Below the pieces are notes generated by a model. That model was not told the DNA's origin, did no database searches, and worked only from the letters and a program-made list of their open reading frames with translations. A stretch of DNA of 64,000 bases from Archangium violaceum Cb vi76. Lineage in GTDB: Bacteria; Myxococcota; Myxococcia; Myxococcales; Myxococcaceae. This document shows positions 48,955 through 57,768 of the stretch, in pieces; position 1 is the stretch's first letter; every line of letters begins with the position of its first letter. The position numbers were made by a program, and so were the translations under genes. The DNA lies in NCBI RefSeq assembly GCF_000733295.1, contig NZ_JPMI01000388.1, positions 1 through 64,000 on the forward strand. The letters run 5' to 3'.

Positions 48955-49986
48955 ATGTCCGAGGAACTGGGAGAGCGCGAGAAGGAGGTCCTCCGCGCCG
49001 TCGTTCAGGAATACATCTCCACCGGAGGCCCGGTCGGCAGTCAGCACCTGGCGCGCCGTGCGGAGTTCGACGTCTCTTCCGCCACGCTGCGCAACGTGCT
49101 CGCGGACCTGGAGGAGCTCGGCTTCCTCGAGAAGCCCCACACCTCCGCCGGCCGCGTGCCCACGGACCGCGGCTACCGCTTCTACGTGGACACGATGGTG
49201 CGGCTGAAGGATCCCGCGCCGAGAGACAGGGAGCTCATCCACGCCGGGCTGGCGCACGAGTCGGGCATGGAGGAGCTGCTGTCCGAGGCCTCGCGCCTGC
49301 TGCACTCGCTCACCCGGCACGCGGGAGTCGTCGTCACCCCGCGCCCGGACGTGGCCATCTTCCAGCGGATTGAATTCGTCCGGCTGCGCGAGGACCGGGT
49401 GCTCGCCATCCTGGTGGGGCAGAACGGCCAGGTGCACAACAAGCTGCTGGTGGTGGACTTCCCCATCACCTCGGACGAGCTGCTCAAGGCGAGCAACTAC
49501 CTCTCCGAGCTGCTCCACGAGGTGACGCTGGAGGAGGCGCGCGAGCGCATCCGCGGCGAGCTGGACCAGGAGCAGGCGCTCTACAACGCGCTGACGTCCA
49601 AGGCGCTCAAGCTGGGCGCGGCCGCCACGGATCTCCAGACGGGCGAGCGCGTGCTCATCGAGGGCACCGGCTCGTTCCTGGAGCAGCCCGAGTTCGCCGA
49701 CGTGGAGCGCATGCGCGCGCTCTTCAAGGCGCTCGGGGAGAAGCACAAGCTGCTGTCGCTGCTGGACCGGGTGCAGCGCGCGCGGGAGATGCAGATCTTC
49801 ATCGGCACCGAGAGCGACTTCTCCTCGGCCGGTGACGTGACGGTCATCGCGAGCCCCTACGGCAGCCGCGAGCAGGTGCTGGGCACGGTGGGCGTCATCG
49901 GGCCCACGCGCATGAACTATCAGCGCATCATCCCCCTGGTGAACTTCACGGCCCAGGTGCTGTCGCTGGCGCTCGACAAGGCCTGA
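48955..49986 (+). CDS. hrcA: Heat-inducible transcription repressor HrcA
   Basis: 343 residues, the usual length. The N-terminal winged helix has LGEREKEVLRAVVQEYISTG, GPVGSQHLARRAEFDVSSAT and LRNVLADLEELGFLEKPHTS. This is the CIRCE-binding domain, with AGRVPTDRGYRFYVD just after. The GAF-like and inserted domains end with TVGVIGPTRMNYQRIIPLVN, characteristic of the family. HrcA represses groESL and dnaK operons and is kept active by GroEL. No dnaK, grpE or groE gene is adjacent and no CIRCE element was found in the window. Confidence 0.97.
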   Translation: MSEELGEREKEVLRAVVQEYISTGGPVGSQHLARRAEFDVSSATLRNVLADLEELGFLEKPHTSAGRVPTDRGYRFYVDTMVRLKDPAPRDRELIHAGLAHESGMEELLSEASRLLHSLTRHAGVVVTPRPDVAIFQRIEFVRLREDRVLAILVGQNGQVHNKLLVVDFPITSDELLKASNYLSELLHEVTLEEARERIRGELDQEQALYNALTSKALKLGAAATDLQTGERVLIEGTGSFLEQPEFADVERMRALFKALGEKHKLLSLLDRVQRAREMQIFIGTESDFSSAGDVTVIASPYGSREQVLGTVGVIGPTRMNYQRIIPLVNFTAQVLSLALDKA

Positions 49987-49992
49987 GCCCCA

Positions 49993-50028
49993 CTCCCTCT
50001 CCCTCTGGGAGAGGGCTGGGGTGAGGGT
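49993..50028 (+). repeat. REP-like palindromic repeat, copy 3
   Basis: CTCTCCCTCTGGGAGAGGG, then CTGGGGTGAGGG: an 8-bp stem with a G-rich tail, beginning six bases after the hrcA stop and in its direction. Confidence 0.75.
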
Positions 50029-50265
50029 CGTCCCTCCCTCTCATTCTCCGGACGATCTCCGTGGCTGCTCCGCGCGTAGCGGGAGCGGCCCGCGTCCGTT
50101 TCCGCGTCCGTTGCACACGGTTTTCGCGGGTTTGGCCGTTTCGGCGTGTTTTTTGCATAAAAACTTCCTGGCGCGACTTTCTCACAATTGTTGCAATTCG
50201 GCTCTCACTTTCTCGATAGTCGAGAACCCGAAGGCAGCGAACCCGATGAGGAAGGACCCAGAAGA

Positions 50266-51045
50266 ATGCGCCCCCTGAACAAGCTCTCGGTTGTGGTGGT
50301 GTCTGGCCTGTTGCTCGGCGGATGTGGAGTCTCGGAGATGGACCTGGGTGGCGATGGCGTCGCCAGTCAGATGGAGCAGGACTTCGGTGGCCCGGATGGC
50401 CTGATGGAGTTCTTCGAGAGCCACACCGAGGAGGAGATTCGCGAGGCGCTGAAGCCCTACGGCGTCGGGTACCAGGTCCGTGGGCGGGTCACCGAGATGG
50501 CGATCAGCGACTGCCCGAAGTACTTCGCGTCAGGAGATAGGAACGTCTGGTTCAACTTCGACGGGGAGTACTACCTCATCGAGGGCGCGGGCCGGCCGAG
50601 CCGGGCGTACAAGTACCTGCCGCCGATCAGCGCCGCGGCGCGCATCGACTCGTGTCAGACGAACGTGGGGCAGTGGGGCGACGCGGAGAACCCCAGCAAC
50701 GACTATGACGGGGGACACCTCATCGGCTCGCAGCTCGGCGGCTGGGGCGGCCGGGCGAACCTGGTGCCCCAGGATGCCAATTTCAACCGGGGCAACTGGG
50801 TGACGCTCGAGAACAAGATGGCCAAGTGCGGGAGCCTGCCGAGCGGCCGGATCCGCTACTACATCGGCGCGAACTACCCCAACTCCACCGCGCTCATCCC
50901 CAACAACATGACGATGGAGCTCCGGAACCAGTCCTCGGGGAGCTACGTGTCCTTGTCCTTCGCGAACACGGACTACGGCGGCTCCAACGGCACGAACGAG
51001 AAGAACCGTGGCGTGAACTGGCTGACGAGCCAGGGCTGCAACTGA
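50266..51045 (+). CDS. Lipoprotein with DNA/RNA non-specific endonuclease-like domain
   Basis: 259 residues from ATG 50266, with AGAAG just upstream. Lipobox LLLGGC (Cys20). The C-terminal domain has YDGGHLIGSQLGGWGGRANL followed by VPQDANFNRGNW. This is the DNA/RNA-nonspecific nuclease pattern (His151 as base, Asn residues for the metal) in the form found in secreted EndoNS_2-type enzymes. CPKYFASG and DSCQTN supply a possible disulfide. It probably degrades extracellular nucleic acids from the cell surface, in keeping with a predatory life. The 279-base gap before it also holds REP copy 3. Confidence 0.8.
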   Translation: MRPLNKLSVVVVSGLLLGGCGVSEMDLGGDGVASQMEQDFGGPDGLMEFFESHTEEEIREALKPYGVGYQVRGRVTEMAISDCPKYFASGDRNVWFNFDGEYYLIEGAGRPSRAYKYLPPISAAARIDSCQTNVGQWGDAENPSNDYDGGHLIGSQLGGWGGRANLVPQDANFNRGNWVTLENKMAKCGSLPSGRIRYYIGANYPNSTALIPNNMTMELRNQSSGSYVSLSFANTDYGGSNGTNEKNRGVNWLTSQGCN

Positions 51046-51174
51046 GCCGTTGCCTGGCTCAGGTGGGCTCCACGCGTCCGCCGACGACGCGGACGCGGGA
51101 GCCGTCGAACGTGCAGCAGCACCTGGCGGACCTCGATTCTGGAGGTGTTGAGCGAATCCATCAAGGGGGCACTC

Positions 51175-51924
51175 ATGCACGTGGAACGGACGTTCGAGCT
51201 CAACGGTATCGAGATGCACTGCGAGGTTCGCGGGGACGGTGAGCCACTGGTCTTGCTGCACGGTGGCACCGGCGCGGGCGGTGACTGGCGCTACGTCTTC
51301 GATGCGCCCCTCGAGGGATACCGGGTCATCGTGCCGGACCTGCGCGGCCACGGACGCTCGACGAATCCCTCCGGGACGCTCACCTTCCGTCAGGTGGCGC
51401 GTGATGTGCTCGCGTTGATGGATCTCCTCGGCATCGAGCGCTTCAAGGCCATTGGGATGAGCCTGGGCGCCAAGGCCCTGCTGCATGTGGCGACCGCCTC
51501 GCCGGCCCGCGTCGACGCGATGGTGCTCGTGAGCGCGACTCCGTACTTTCCCCCGCAGGCCCGCGAGATCATGGCGCGGAGCACCGCGGATACCTTGAGC
51601 GACGGAGAGTGGGCGATGCTGCGGCAGAAGCACGTCCACGGCGATGCGCAGATCCGCGCGCTGTACGCGCAGATGCGAGCGTTCAAGGACAGCTACGACG
51701 ACATGAATTTCACGCCGCCGTACCTGTCGACGATCTCCGCTCGCACGCTCATCGTGCACGGGGATGGGGATCCGCTGTATCCGGTGAACCTGGCGGTGGA
51801 GATGTACACGGCCATTCCTCGCGCGGCGCTGTGGGTGGTGCCGAACGGGGGGCATGTCCCTGTGTTCGGCCCGATGGCCCCGCGCTTCCGGGACACGGCC
51901 CTGGAGTTCCTGCGGGCCGGGTGA
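51175..51924 (+). CDS. Alpha/beta hydrolase
   Basis: 249 residues from ATG 51175; GGGGGCACTC precedes it, and the upstream TTG at 51145 is less likely. Catalytic elements: LVLLHGGTGAGGDW (oxyanion), GMSLGAKALLHV (nucleophile elbow, Ser), LIVHGDGDPLYPVN (acid) and VPNGGHVPVFG (His). Typical of esterases, lactonases or peroxidases of this superfamily; the substrate cannot be told. No signal peptide. It faces the 961-residue repeat protein, with REP copy 4 between the convergent ends. Confidence 0.88.
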   Translation: MHVERTFELNGIEMHCEVRGDGEPLVLLHGGTGAGGDWRYVFDAPLEGYRVIVPDLRGHGRSTNPSGTLTFRQVARDVLALMDLLGIERFKAIGMSLGAKALLHVATASPARVDAMVLVSATPYFPPQAREIMARSTADTLSDGEWAMLRQKHVHGDAQIRALYAQMRAFKDSYDDMNFTPPYLSTISARTLIVHGDGDPLYPVNLAVEMYTAIPRAALWVVPNGGHVPVFGPMAPRFRDTALEFLRAG

Positions 51925-51931
51925 AGAGGAA

Positions 51932-51968
51932 GACCCTCACCCTAACCCTCTCCCAGAGGGAGAGGGGA
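51932..51968 (-). repeat. REP-like palindromic repeat, copy 4
   Basis: Read on the minus strand: CCCCTCTCCCTCTGGGAGAGGG, then TTAGGGTGAGGG. It lies 11 bases after the stop of the minus-strand repeat-protein gene and in its direction, although a plus-strand gene also ends beside it. Confidence 0.75.
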
Positions 51969-51978
51969 TGGCCACGGG

Positions 51979-54864
51979 TCAATCGGCTCGGGTCAACAGC
52001 AACGTCTGCTCTGCTCCTCCCTCACGCCGCACCGTCATTTGCACCGGTGTGCCGGGCGTTCCCTGGGTGTGCCGCTCCGCCTCCGTGCGGTTTCGCACCA
52101 CCTGCCCATCCACGGACAGCAGCCGGTCCCCCACGCGTACGCCACCCCGGGCCGCCGGCCCCTCCGGCGTCAGCCACGCGATGGACACCTGCCCCTGGTT
52201 GTCGCTGAAGCCCGCACCCACGCTGCCCGCGTTCGCCTTGCGCGCCGTCACCTGCACGTCGCCCACGTCCACCGCCTCGCTCGCGGCCACCGTCACGCTA
52301 CGCGTTTCCGGCCTGCCCTCCGGCGCGAGCAACCGCACGGTGTGTGCCCCCGGCGTCACATCCTCCAGGCGGAAGCGCCCGTCGGGTCCCGAGCGTGCAT
52401 CCGCCGCCGAACCCGCTGCCCGGTCCAGGTAGAGGCCCACTCCCGCGGCCGCTGCTCCCGAGGGGCTCCACACCACCCGCCCCGAGATGGAGGCCGCACC
52501 GCCCGTCAGCGGCACCTCCACCTCCGCGCGCTGTCCCGGCGAGAGCGTCACCTGTGCCTCGCCCGTGCGCCCATCCGTGGTGCGCACGCTCACCTTCAGC
52601 GGTTGTCCCGGGGCATCGGTGAGGAGGAACTCGTTGCCGGGGAACGTCCGCTGCGTATCGCGAGCCCACGCCGGCGCCGAGCCGTCCGCGTTCAGCAACC
52701 GCAGCGTGAAGCCACTCGGCGCGGCGCCGCCACGGGCCACCACGCGTCCCCGAAGGGTGGCCGCTGGCCGCAACTGGAGCTTCAGCTCGCCCGCGCCCTC
52801 CGGGATGGGCAGGGGCGCACTGAGCCGGCCCGCGTTGTGCGCCTGCAGCGTCAGCTGGGTGGGCTGGGGGTGGGGCGGGACGCTGAAGCGCCCCTCCTCG
52901 TCCGCGTCCACGGGAATGGACAAGGGGAAGTCTCCCGCCTGGGTCGCCACCACCAGGGCTCCGGGGCTCGGCGCTCCCGAGGGCTCCAGCACCACGCCGT
53001 GCAGCCCGCGCTCGTTCAGCAGCGTGAGGTCCATCGTCACCGAGGTGCCGGGCTCCACCGTCACCGCCGGGTCGTCCACGTGGCGGTAGGTGTAGCGGGC
53101 TCCCGGCAGCACGGCGGTGAGCTGGTAGACGCCCGCGCGCAGCTCGAGCTGGTAGTGTCCCTCCGCGTCCGTCTCGGCGAGGCCCATGTCCAGCACGCCA
53201 CCGGAGCCCTCCTTCGCCATCGCCCGCACCACGGCCGGCTCGGGCAGCGGCGCGCCCGAGGCCCGTGTCACCCGGCCTCGCACCATGCCCGTCTCCGAGA
53301 GCGTGAAGTCCACCCGGCCCCGTGCGCCCGCGGTGAGCGGCGTGGTGCGGCTCATCCACACGGCCGAGGCGTCCTGCTTCGCTCGCACCCGCACCGTGCC
53401 CACCGGCAACCCTTCCAGCAGGAAGGTGCCCTCCGCGTCGGTGCGCGTGTAGAGCTCCTCGCCCGAGGCGCCGCGCAACAGGCCCGCGCGCACGCTCACT
53501 CCGGCCAGCGGCCGTCCCTGGCCATCCGCCACCGTGCCCGCCACCGACGTGGTGCCCTCCAGGCGGAAGTCCGCCACCGTGTACCGGTCCGCCTCCACCA
53601 CCAGCCCCTGGCCCGAGGTGTCCGTGAGGCCCGGGGCCAGCACCCTCACGTCGTAGTCTCCCGGCGGCAGCTCCAGCGCGTACTGGCCCGAGGCGTCCGT
53701 CCGCGCGCGGCCCAGCTCGCCCCCCGCACCGGCCGGGCTCGCCACCAGCCACGCTCCCTCCACGGGCCCCGCGTCCGCCGCGTGCGTCACCGTTCCCACG
53801 AGGTGCCCGGAGGCCCCGAGCCGCACCGTGATGTCGCGCGCCGTCTCTCCCGGCCCCACCACGATGAAGCCCGGCGCCCGTCCCACCTGGCCACCCTTCC
53901 GGGCCACCACCTGGTACGTCCCGCCAGACACCTCCAGGGCGAAGCCGCCGCCCGCGCCCGTGGTGGTGCGGAAGTCCGTGGGCCCTCCCAGCACCCGCAC
54001 CTCCGCGTCCGGCGCCGGCTGCCCGTCCGCGCCCACCACGAAACCCTCCAGCGTGGAGGCGGGCCACAGCCCCACCTCCAGCTCACCCGGGCCGGGCACC
54101 GCGACGAAGCGCAACGTCCGGCGGCTGAAGCCCGGGGCCTCCGCCACCAGCTCGTAACGGCCCGGCGCGAGCCCCGTGAAGTCGAAATGCCCCCGCGCGT
54201 CGCTCGTCGCCACCGCCACCTCCTCGGGCAGCGCGTGCGCCCGGGCCATGGGGCTTCCCGGCTCGGTGTAGGGGCGCAGCGTCACCTCCGCGAGCGGCAC
54301 GGGCTCTCCGCGGCCCTCGGCCACCGTGCGCCCGCGCAGCGAGACGCTCGCGGGCAGGGACAGCTCCACCACCGTCTCGGGCTCGCCCTGGTGCCGGGGC
54401 ACCTCGCGCCGCGCGGGAGCGTGGCCCTCCGCCTGGGCGCTGAGGAGGTAGAGGCCCGGGGCGGCGGGCAGCCGCAGCGTGCCGTCCTCTCCCGTCGTTC
54501 CCTCACCCGCGCGCCGCCACGAGGGCTGGCCCGAGCCGTCCTCCGGCCCCTTCAACCAGGCCCGTACCCTCGCTCCTGGCACGGGCGCGCCCGAGGCCCT
54601 CACCCGCACCACGAAGCTGCCATCCGCCAGCGTCGCGGGCACCTCGAGCGGTGGCGTGGGGCGCGGCGAAGCGCGGGCCGGTGGGGTGCCAGCGCCACCC
54701 GGGCGCGCGGTGGCCCGGGGGCTCATGGCCGCCGTGCCGGGAGTCTCTCCCAGCGTGGGGCGGAGCCACAGCAGGAGGAGCGCCGCCACCGAGAGGGCCG
54801 CGGCCACGATGAGCGGGAAGAGGGGACGTTGGCTCACGGGCTTCTCCGCGGGGATGGATGGCAC
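51979..54864 (-). CDS. Anchored carboxypeptidase-regulatory-like repeat protein with C-terminal PDZ domain
   Basis: 961 residues. An N-terminal helix (about 15-35, LIVAAALSVAALLLLWL) anchors it in the inner membrane; a Pro/Ala linker follows. About ten repeats of 75-90 residues carry the pattern Gly-x-Val-x-Gly, Gly-x-Pro-x-x-Gly-Ala-x-Val, Asp-x-x-Gly-x-Tyr/Phe and Pro-Gly-x-Tyr (for example LRGRTVAEGRGEPVPLAEVT and VAGTVADGQGRPLAGVSVRA). Residues 860-961 form a PDZ domain (WLTPEGPAARGGVRVGDRLL, RRE-type last strand). PDZ domains bind protein C-termini. Close architectural relative of the protein at 24730-26703, which lacks the PDZ. Confidence 0.78.
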   Translation of the reverse strand: MPSIPAEKPVSQRPLFPLIVAAALSVAALLLLWLRPTLGETPGTAAMSPRATARPGGAGTPPARASPRPTPPLEVPATLADGSFVVRVRASGAPVPGARVRAWLKGPEDGSGQPSWRRAGEGTTGEDGTLRLPAAPGLYLLSAQAEGHAPARREVPRHQGEPETVVELSLPASVSLRGRTVAEGRGEPVPLAEVTLRPYTEPGSPMARAHALPEEVAVATSDARGHFDFTGLAPGRYELVAEAPGFSRRTLRFVAVPGPGELEVGLWPASTLEGFVVGADGQPAPDAEVRVLGGPTDFRTTTGAGGGFALEVSGGTYQVVARKGGQVGRAPGFIVVGPGETARDITVRLGASGHLVGTVTHAADAGPVEGAWLVASPAGAGGELGRARTDASGQYALELPPGDYDVRVLAPGLTDTSGQGLVVEADRYTVADFRLEGTTSVAGTVADGQGRPLAGVSVRAGLLRGASGEELYTRTDAEGTFLLEGLPVGTVRVRAKQDASAVWMSRTTPLTAGARGRVDFTLSETGMVRGRVTRASGAPLPEPAVVRAMAKEGSGGVLDMGLAETDAEGHYQLELRAGVYQLTAVLPGARYTYRHVDDPAVTVEPGTSVTMDLTLLNERGLHGVVLEPSGAPSPGALVVATQAGDFPLSIPVDADEEGRFSVPPHPQPTQLTLQAHNAGRLSAPLPIPEGAGELKLQLRPAATLRGRVVARGGAAPSGFTLRLLNADGSAPAWARDTQRTFPGNEFLLTDAPGQPLKVSVRTTDGRTGEAQVTLSPGQRAEVEVPLTGGAASISGRVVWSPSGAAAAGVGLYLDRAAGSAADARSGPDGRFRLEDVTPGAHTVRLLAPEGRPETRSVTVAASEAVDVGDVQVTARKANAGSVGAGFSDNQGQVSIAWLTPEGPAARGGVRVGDRLLSVDGQVVRNRTEAERHTQGTPGTPVQMTVRREGGAEQTLLLTRAD

Positions 54865-54911
54865 CCCTGGGTGAGACTACCCGTGAAAGCGGCCCGTGCC
54901 GAAATCCCGGC

Positions 54912-55916
54912 TCAGTGCGGGGTGGGCGCGGGCGCGTAGACGCGCAGGGCCGCGGGCGCGAGCTCGAAGCGCACCGGCGTGTGGCCGATGATCTCCCCAT
55001 CCGCGTTGATGTCCTGCGCGGGTTGCGCATCCACGTACAGGTGCGTGGTGTGCACCGAGGTGACGGCCGGGTGGCTCACGTGCTCGCCCCGGCGCAGCGA
55101 CAGGGCGATGCGCGCCAGGGTGGAGACGTCCTGCACGTGGCCCAGTCCGGTGCCCTCGCGCCCGGACTCGGCCGAGGGCGCGGCGATGGTGTAGGCGTCC
55201 AGGCGGCGGTCATCCAGGCGGGACTCGGGCGTCACCACGTTGCCCGCGCCGTGGTAGCGCCCGTTGCCCACCACGAGCTGGAGCACGTCCAGCTCCATCT
55301 CGCCGCGGTCGGTGCTCATGCGCACGTGGAAGGGCTGGTGCTCCCAGAGCTCGGCGAAGGCGGCCACGGGGTAGGCCAGCTTGCCGGCGCGCCGTTTGAG
55401 CTGGGGCGTGAGCCGCCGGGCGATGGCGGAGGCCAGGCCGAGGCTCACCGCGTTGAGGAAGGGCCGTCCGTTGGCGAGCCCCACGTCCACGCGCGCCGTG
55501 TAGCCCGCGGCGATGACGTCGCAGGCGTCCTCGAGCGTGGGCGCGATGCCGAGCGAGCGCGCGAAGTCATTGCCCGTGCCCAGCGGCAGCACGCCCAGCG
55601 TCACGTCGCGTCCGAGCAACCGTTGGACCGCGGCGTTCAGCGTGCCATCACCACCGCCGATGAAGATGCGCCGGACGCCGGCGTCCAGGGCCTCGCGCAG
55701 CACCCGGTCCATGTGCTTCTGGCGCGAGAGCCGGTGGCAGGCCGCCAGGGGGATGCCTCGGGCCGCGAGCGCCTCGCGTGCGGCCGGGAAGGCTTCCTTG
55801 CCCATGCGGCACTTGCTGTTCACGACGAGGAGCGCGGGCCCCTCGTCGAGGGCACCGCGCTTGGGAGGCTTCGTGAGTGCGACCTCTGGAGACGCTTCGC
55901 TGGCCATCATCAGCAA
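54912..55916 (-). CDS. Diacylglycerol kinase-like lipid kinase (YegS/DAGK family)
   Basis: 334 residues. Family motifs in order: LLVVNSKCRMG (N-terminal strand), IFIGGGDGTLNAAVQRLLG (the GGDGT nucleotide site), VLPLGTGNDFARSLGI (PLGTGNDFA) and AVSLGLASAIARRL, then the C-terminal beta-sandwich with LVVGNGRYHGAGNVVTPESR and LDAYTIAAPSAE. It phosphorylates a lipid such as diacylglycerol or a related long-chain alcohol at the membrane. Start at ATG 55916; the ATG two codons later is equally possible. Follows the EF-hand gene region on the same strand but is separated from it by 100 bases. Confidence 0.9.
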   Translation of the reverse strand: MLMMASEASPEVALTKPPKRGALDEGPALLVVNSKCRMGKEAFPAAREALAARGIPLAACHRLSRQKHMDRVLREALDAGVRRIFIGGGDGTLNAAVQRLLGRDVTLGVLPLGTGNDFARSLGIAPTLEDACDVIAAGYTARVDVGLANGRPFLNAVSLGLASAIARRLTPQLKRRAGKLAYPVAAFAELWEHQPFHVRMSTDRGEMELDVLQLVVGNGRYHGAGNVVTPESRLDDRRLDAYTIAAPSAESGREGTGLGHVQDVSTLARIALSLRRGEHVSHPAVTSVHTTHLYVDAQPAQDINADGEIIGHTPVRFELAPAALRVYAPAPTPH

Positions 55917-56017
55917 GGGTGCGCACGAGCGATCGAAGCAGCCAGGAGGACGGTGTACGCCTGGGCGCCCCCGCCTCGTCCCTCCCAGGGCAGGGGAGGG
56001 AGCGAGGGGTGCTCAGC

Positions 56018-56875
56018 TCAGTTGGCGCCCTGGCCCTCGATGATGCGGCGCTGGATTTCCTGGCGCAGGGGCAGGGCCTCCTCGGGGCTCAGGCGGCCAT
56101 CCTCGTTGGTGTCGTACTGCTCGAGCAGGGCCTGCCGGCGGGCGCGCGCGGCCTCGAGGCGGTCCTCGCGGAGCTTCGCGCGCTCGGAGAGCTCGAGCAC
56201 GCCGTTGCCGTTGGTGTCGTACCCGGTCAGCAGCTCCTGGCGCTTCTGCTCCCAGGCGGTGCGGATGGCCTGGCGGGCGGCCTGGCGCTCGGCCTCATCG
56301 AGGGTGCCGTCCTTGTTGGTGTCGAACTTCTCCAGGGCCCCCTGGCGGAGGCGCTCGCAGCGGGCCTCCATGGCGTCCACGAGGGCGGCGCGCTCCTCGG
56401 CGGACAGCGCCTTGTCGCCGTTCTCGTCGAAGGCCCAGCGCACGCGCCAGAAGGCCCAGTGGCGCACGCGCATGCCGGCGCGGACGAAGCGCGGGGCGCC
56501 GGTCTGCGCGGCGAGCTCATCCCTGAGCGCCTTCAGCTCGGCGCGGTCCAGGGAGCCGTTCTGGTTGGCGTCGTACTTCTGGAGCACCTCCTGGCGGCGG
56601 GCGCTGAAGTCACAGATGCCGGGCTCGTCGGTGGTGGGCTCGAGGGCGGTGTCCACGTCCTCGGCGCTCATGGAGGTGAGCGTCTCGGCGGTGGCATCGA
56701 CCACGGCGTCGGAGCCGATGTCCCCGGACTCCTCCGAGGTGGCCAGGAAGGCCGAGGCCTCTCCGACGACGAGCTCCTCCTCCTGCATGGCGGAGTTGCA
56801 GGCCACGGTGGCCAGCGGGAGGGTGAAGCAGAGGGCAGCGGTGAGCAGACGGCGGTAGGGCGTGGTGCGGTTCAT
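56018..56875 (-). CDS. Lipoprotein with five EF-hand calcium-binding motifs
   Basis: 285 residues. Lipobox ATVAC near residue 25. After an acidic linker, five EF-hand loops follow: DANQNGSLDRAE, DENGDKALSAEE, DTNKDGTLDEAE, DTNGNGVLELSE and DTNEDGRLSPEE. Each has Asp at 1, Asn/Asp at 3 and 5, Gly at 6 and Glu at 12. All five seem able to bind calcium; the helices between are Arg/Glu-rich. Probably an outer-membrane or periplasmic calcium buffer or sensor. The family is common in myxobacteria, where calcium influences development. Confidence 0.88.
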   Translation of the reverse strand: MNRTTPYRRLLTAALCFTLPLATVACNSAMQEEELVVGEASAFLATSEESGDIGSDAVVDATAETLTSMSAEDVDTALEPTTDEPGICDFSARRQEVLQKYDANQNGSLDRAELKALRDELAAQTGAPRFVRAGMRVRHWAFWRVRWAFDENGDKALSAEERAALVDAMEARCERLRQGALEKFDTNKDGTLDEAERQAARQAIRTAWEQKRQELLTGYDTNGNGVLELSERAKLREDRLEAARARRQALLEQYDTNEDGRLSPEEALPLRQEIQRRIIEGQGAN

Positions 56876-56969
56876 GGATTGTCTCCGAGGGTTGTTGTCC
56901 GGCCTCGGTTCCATGAACCCGGGTCCCGCGAGTTGGTTGCGGGCGGGATTTCCTCTGACTTTTTCCGCG

Positions 56970-57689
56970 CTAGCGCGGCTCCTCGTCCTTGGCGGCGGCC
57001 ACCGCGTCCGCGGCCCACGGCCAGGTGTCTCGCGAGGACTCGTAGTGCGCCAGCAGGTCCGTTGGATCCTTGTAGATGGCGCGGCAGCCCGCCGTGCGCA
57101 GGTCCTCCTCCGGGAAGCCTCCGCACAACACCCCCACCGTGGGCACCCCCGCCTTGCTCGCCGCCAGCGCGTCGTAGGGCGTGTCCCCAATCACCACCAC
57201 GCCGCGCGGATCCGGCCGGCCCAGCCGCTCCAGCGCCGCCTCGAAGATGTCCGGGTGCGGCTTCGACTTCGAGGCGTCGTCCTTCGACGTCTCCCCGTCC
57301 AGCATCCCCTGGATGCCGCACAGGCGCAGGTAGAACTCGAGCTCGTCTCCCTTCGCGCTCGAGGCCACCGCGAGGCGCAGCCCGTCCTTGCGCAGCCGCT
57401 GGAACAGCTCGCGCACCCGCGGGAAGGGGCGCAGCTTCGGCATGAACTCGCGCTTGAAGAGCGTGGCGCGGAAGTCGCTCAGCTCCTGGCCGAACTTCTC
57501 CAGCTCGTCCTCGGTGAAGAAGACGGGCAGCAGTTGGTCCGCGCCCTTTCCAATCTGGCTGCGCACGTGGGCGAAGGGCACGTCGCGGCCGAACTCCAGG
57601 AAGGCCCGTCTCCAGGCCTCGGCATGCTCATCCACCGAGTCCACCAACGTGCCATCCACATCGAAGATGACGTTCTGCACCAGGGCCAT
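56970..57689 (-). CDS. HAD-superfamily phosphatase, phosphoglycolate-phosphatase-like
   Basis: 239 residues from the ATG at 57689, which has GGAAGGAG upstream; the ATG at 57740 is an alternative. Motif I is IFDVDGTLVDS (both Asp), motif II Ser in AVASSAKGDEL, motif III Lys in KSKPHPDIFEA and motif IV GDTPYDALAASKAG. The cap domain is the helical C1 type. This matches beta-phosphoglucomutase and phosphoglycolate-phosphatase relatives; the substrate is a small phosphorylated metabolite. It overlaps no neighbour and is on the same strand as the LolA-like lipoprotein. Confidence 0.9.
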   Translation of the reverse strand: MALVQNVIFDVDGTLVDSVDEHAEAWRRAFLEFGRDVPFAHVRSQIGKGADQLLPVFFTEDELEKFGQELSDFRATLFKREFMPKLRPFPRVRELFQRLRKDGLRLAVASSAKGDELEFYLRLCGIQGMLDGETSKDDASKSKPHPDIFEAALERLGRPDPRGVVVIGDTPYDALAASKAGVPTVGVLCGGFPEEDLRTAGCRAIYKDPTDLLAHYESSRDTWPWAADAVAAAKDEEPR

Positions 57690-57768
57690 GACCTCGCGCT
57701 CCTTCCCGGTGGGGAAGGTGGGGATGCCCTCCGAGGCCATCAACCCCGTCCGGACGTGTCCGTGCGCC

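Noticed and set aside
52039..54939. Plus-strand open frame of 966 codons opposite the 961-residue repeat protein
   Set aside because: Its translation is rich in His, Arg and Gln without domains or signal; it is the antisense shadow of the real gene.
55974..56008. Possible sixth, degenerate REP-like repeat
   Set aside because: It shares CCTCCC/GGGAGGG symmetry but lacks the GGGGTGAGGG tail, and the match is weak in a GC-rich context.
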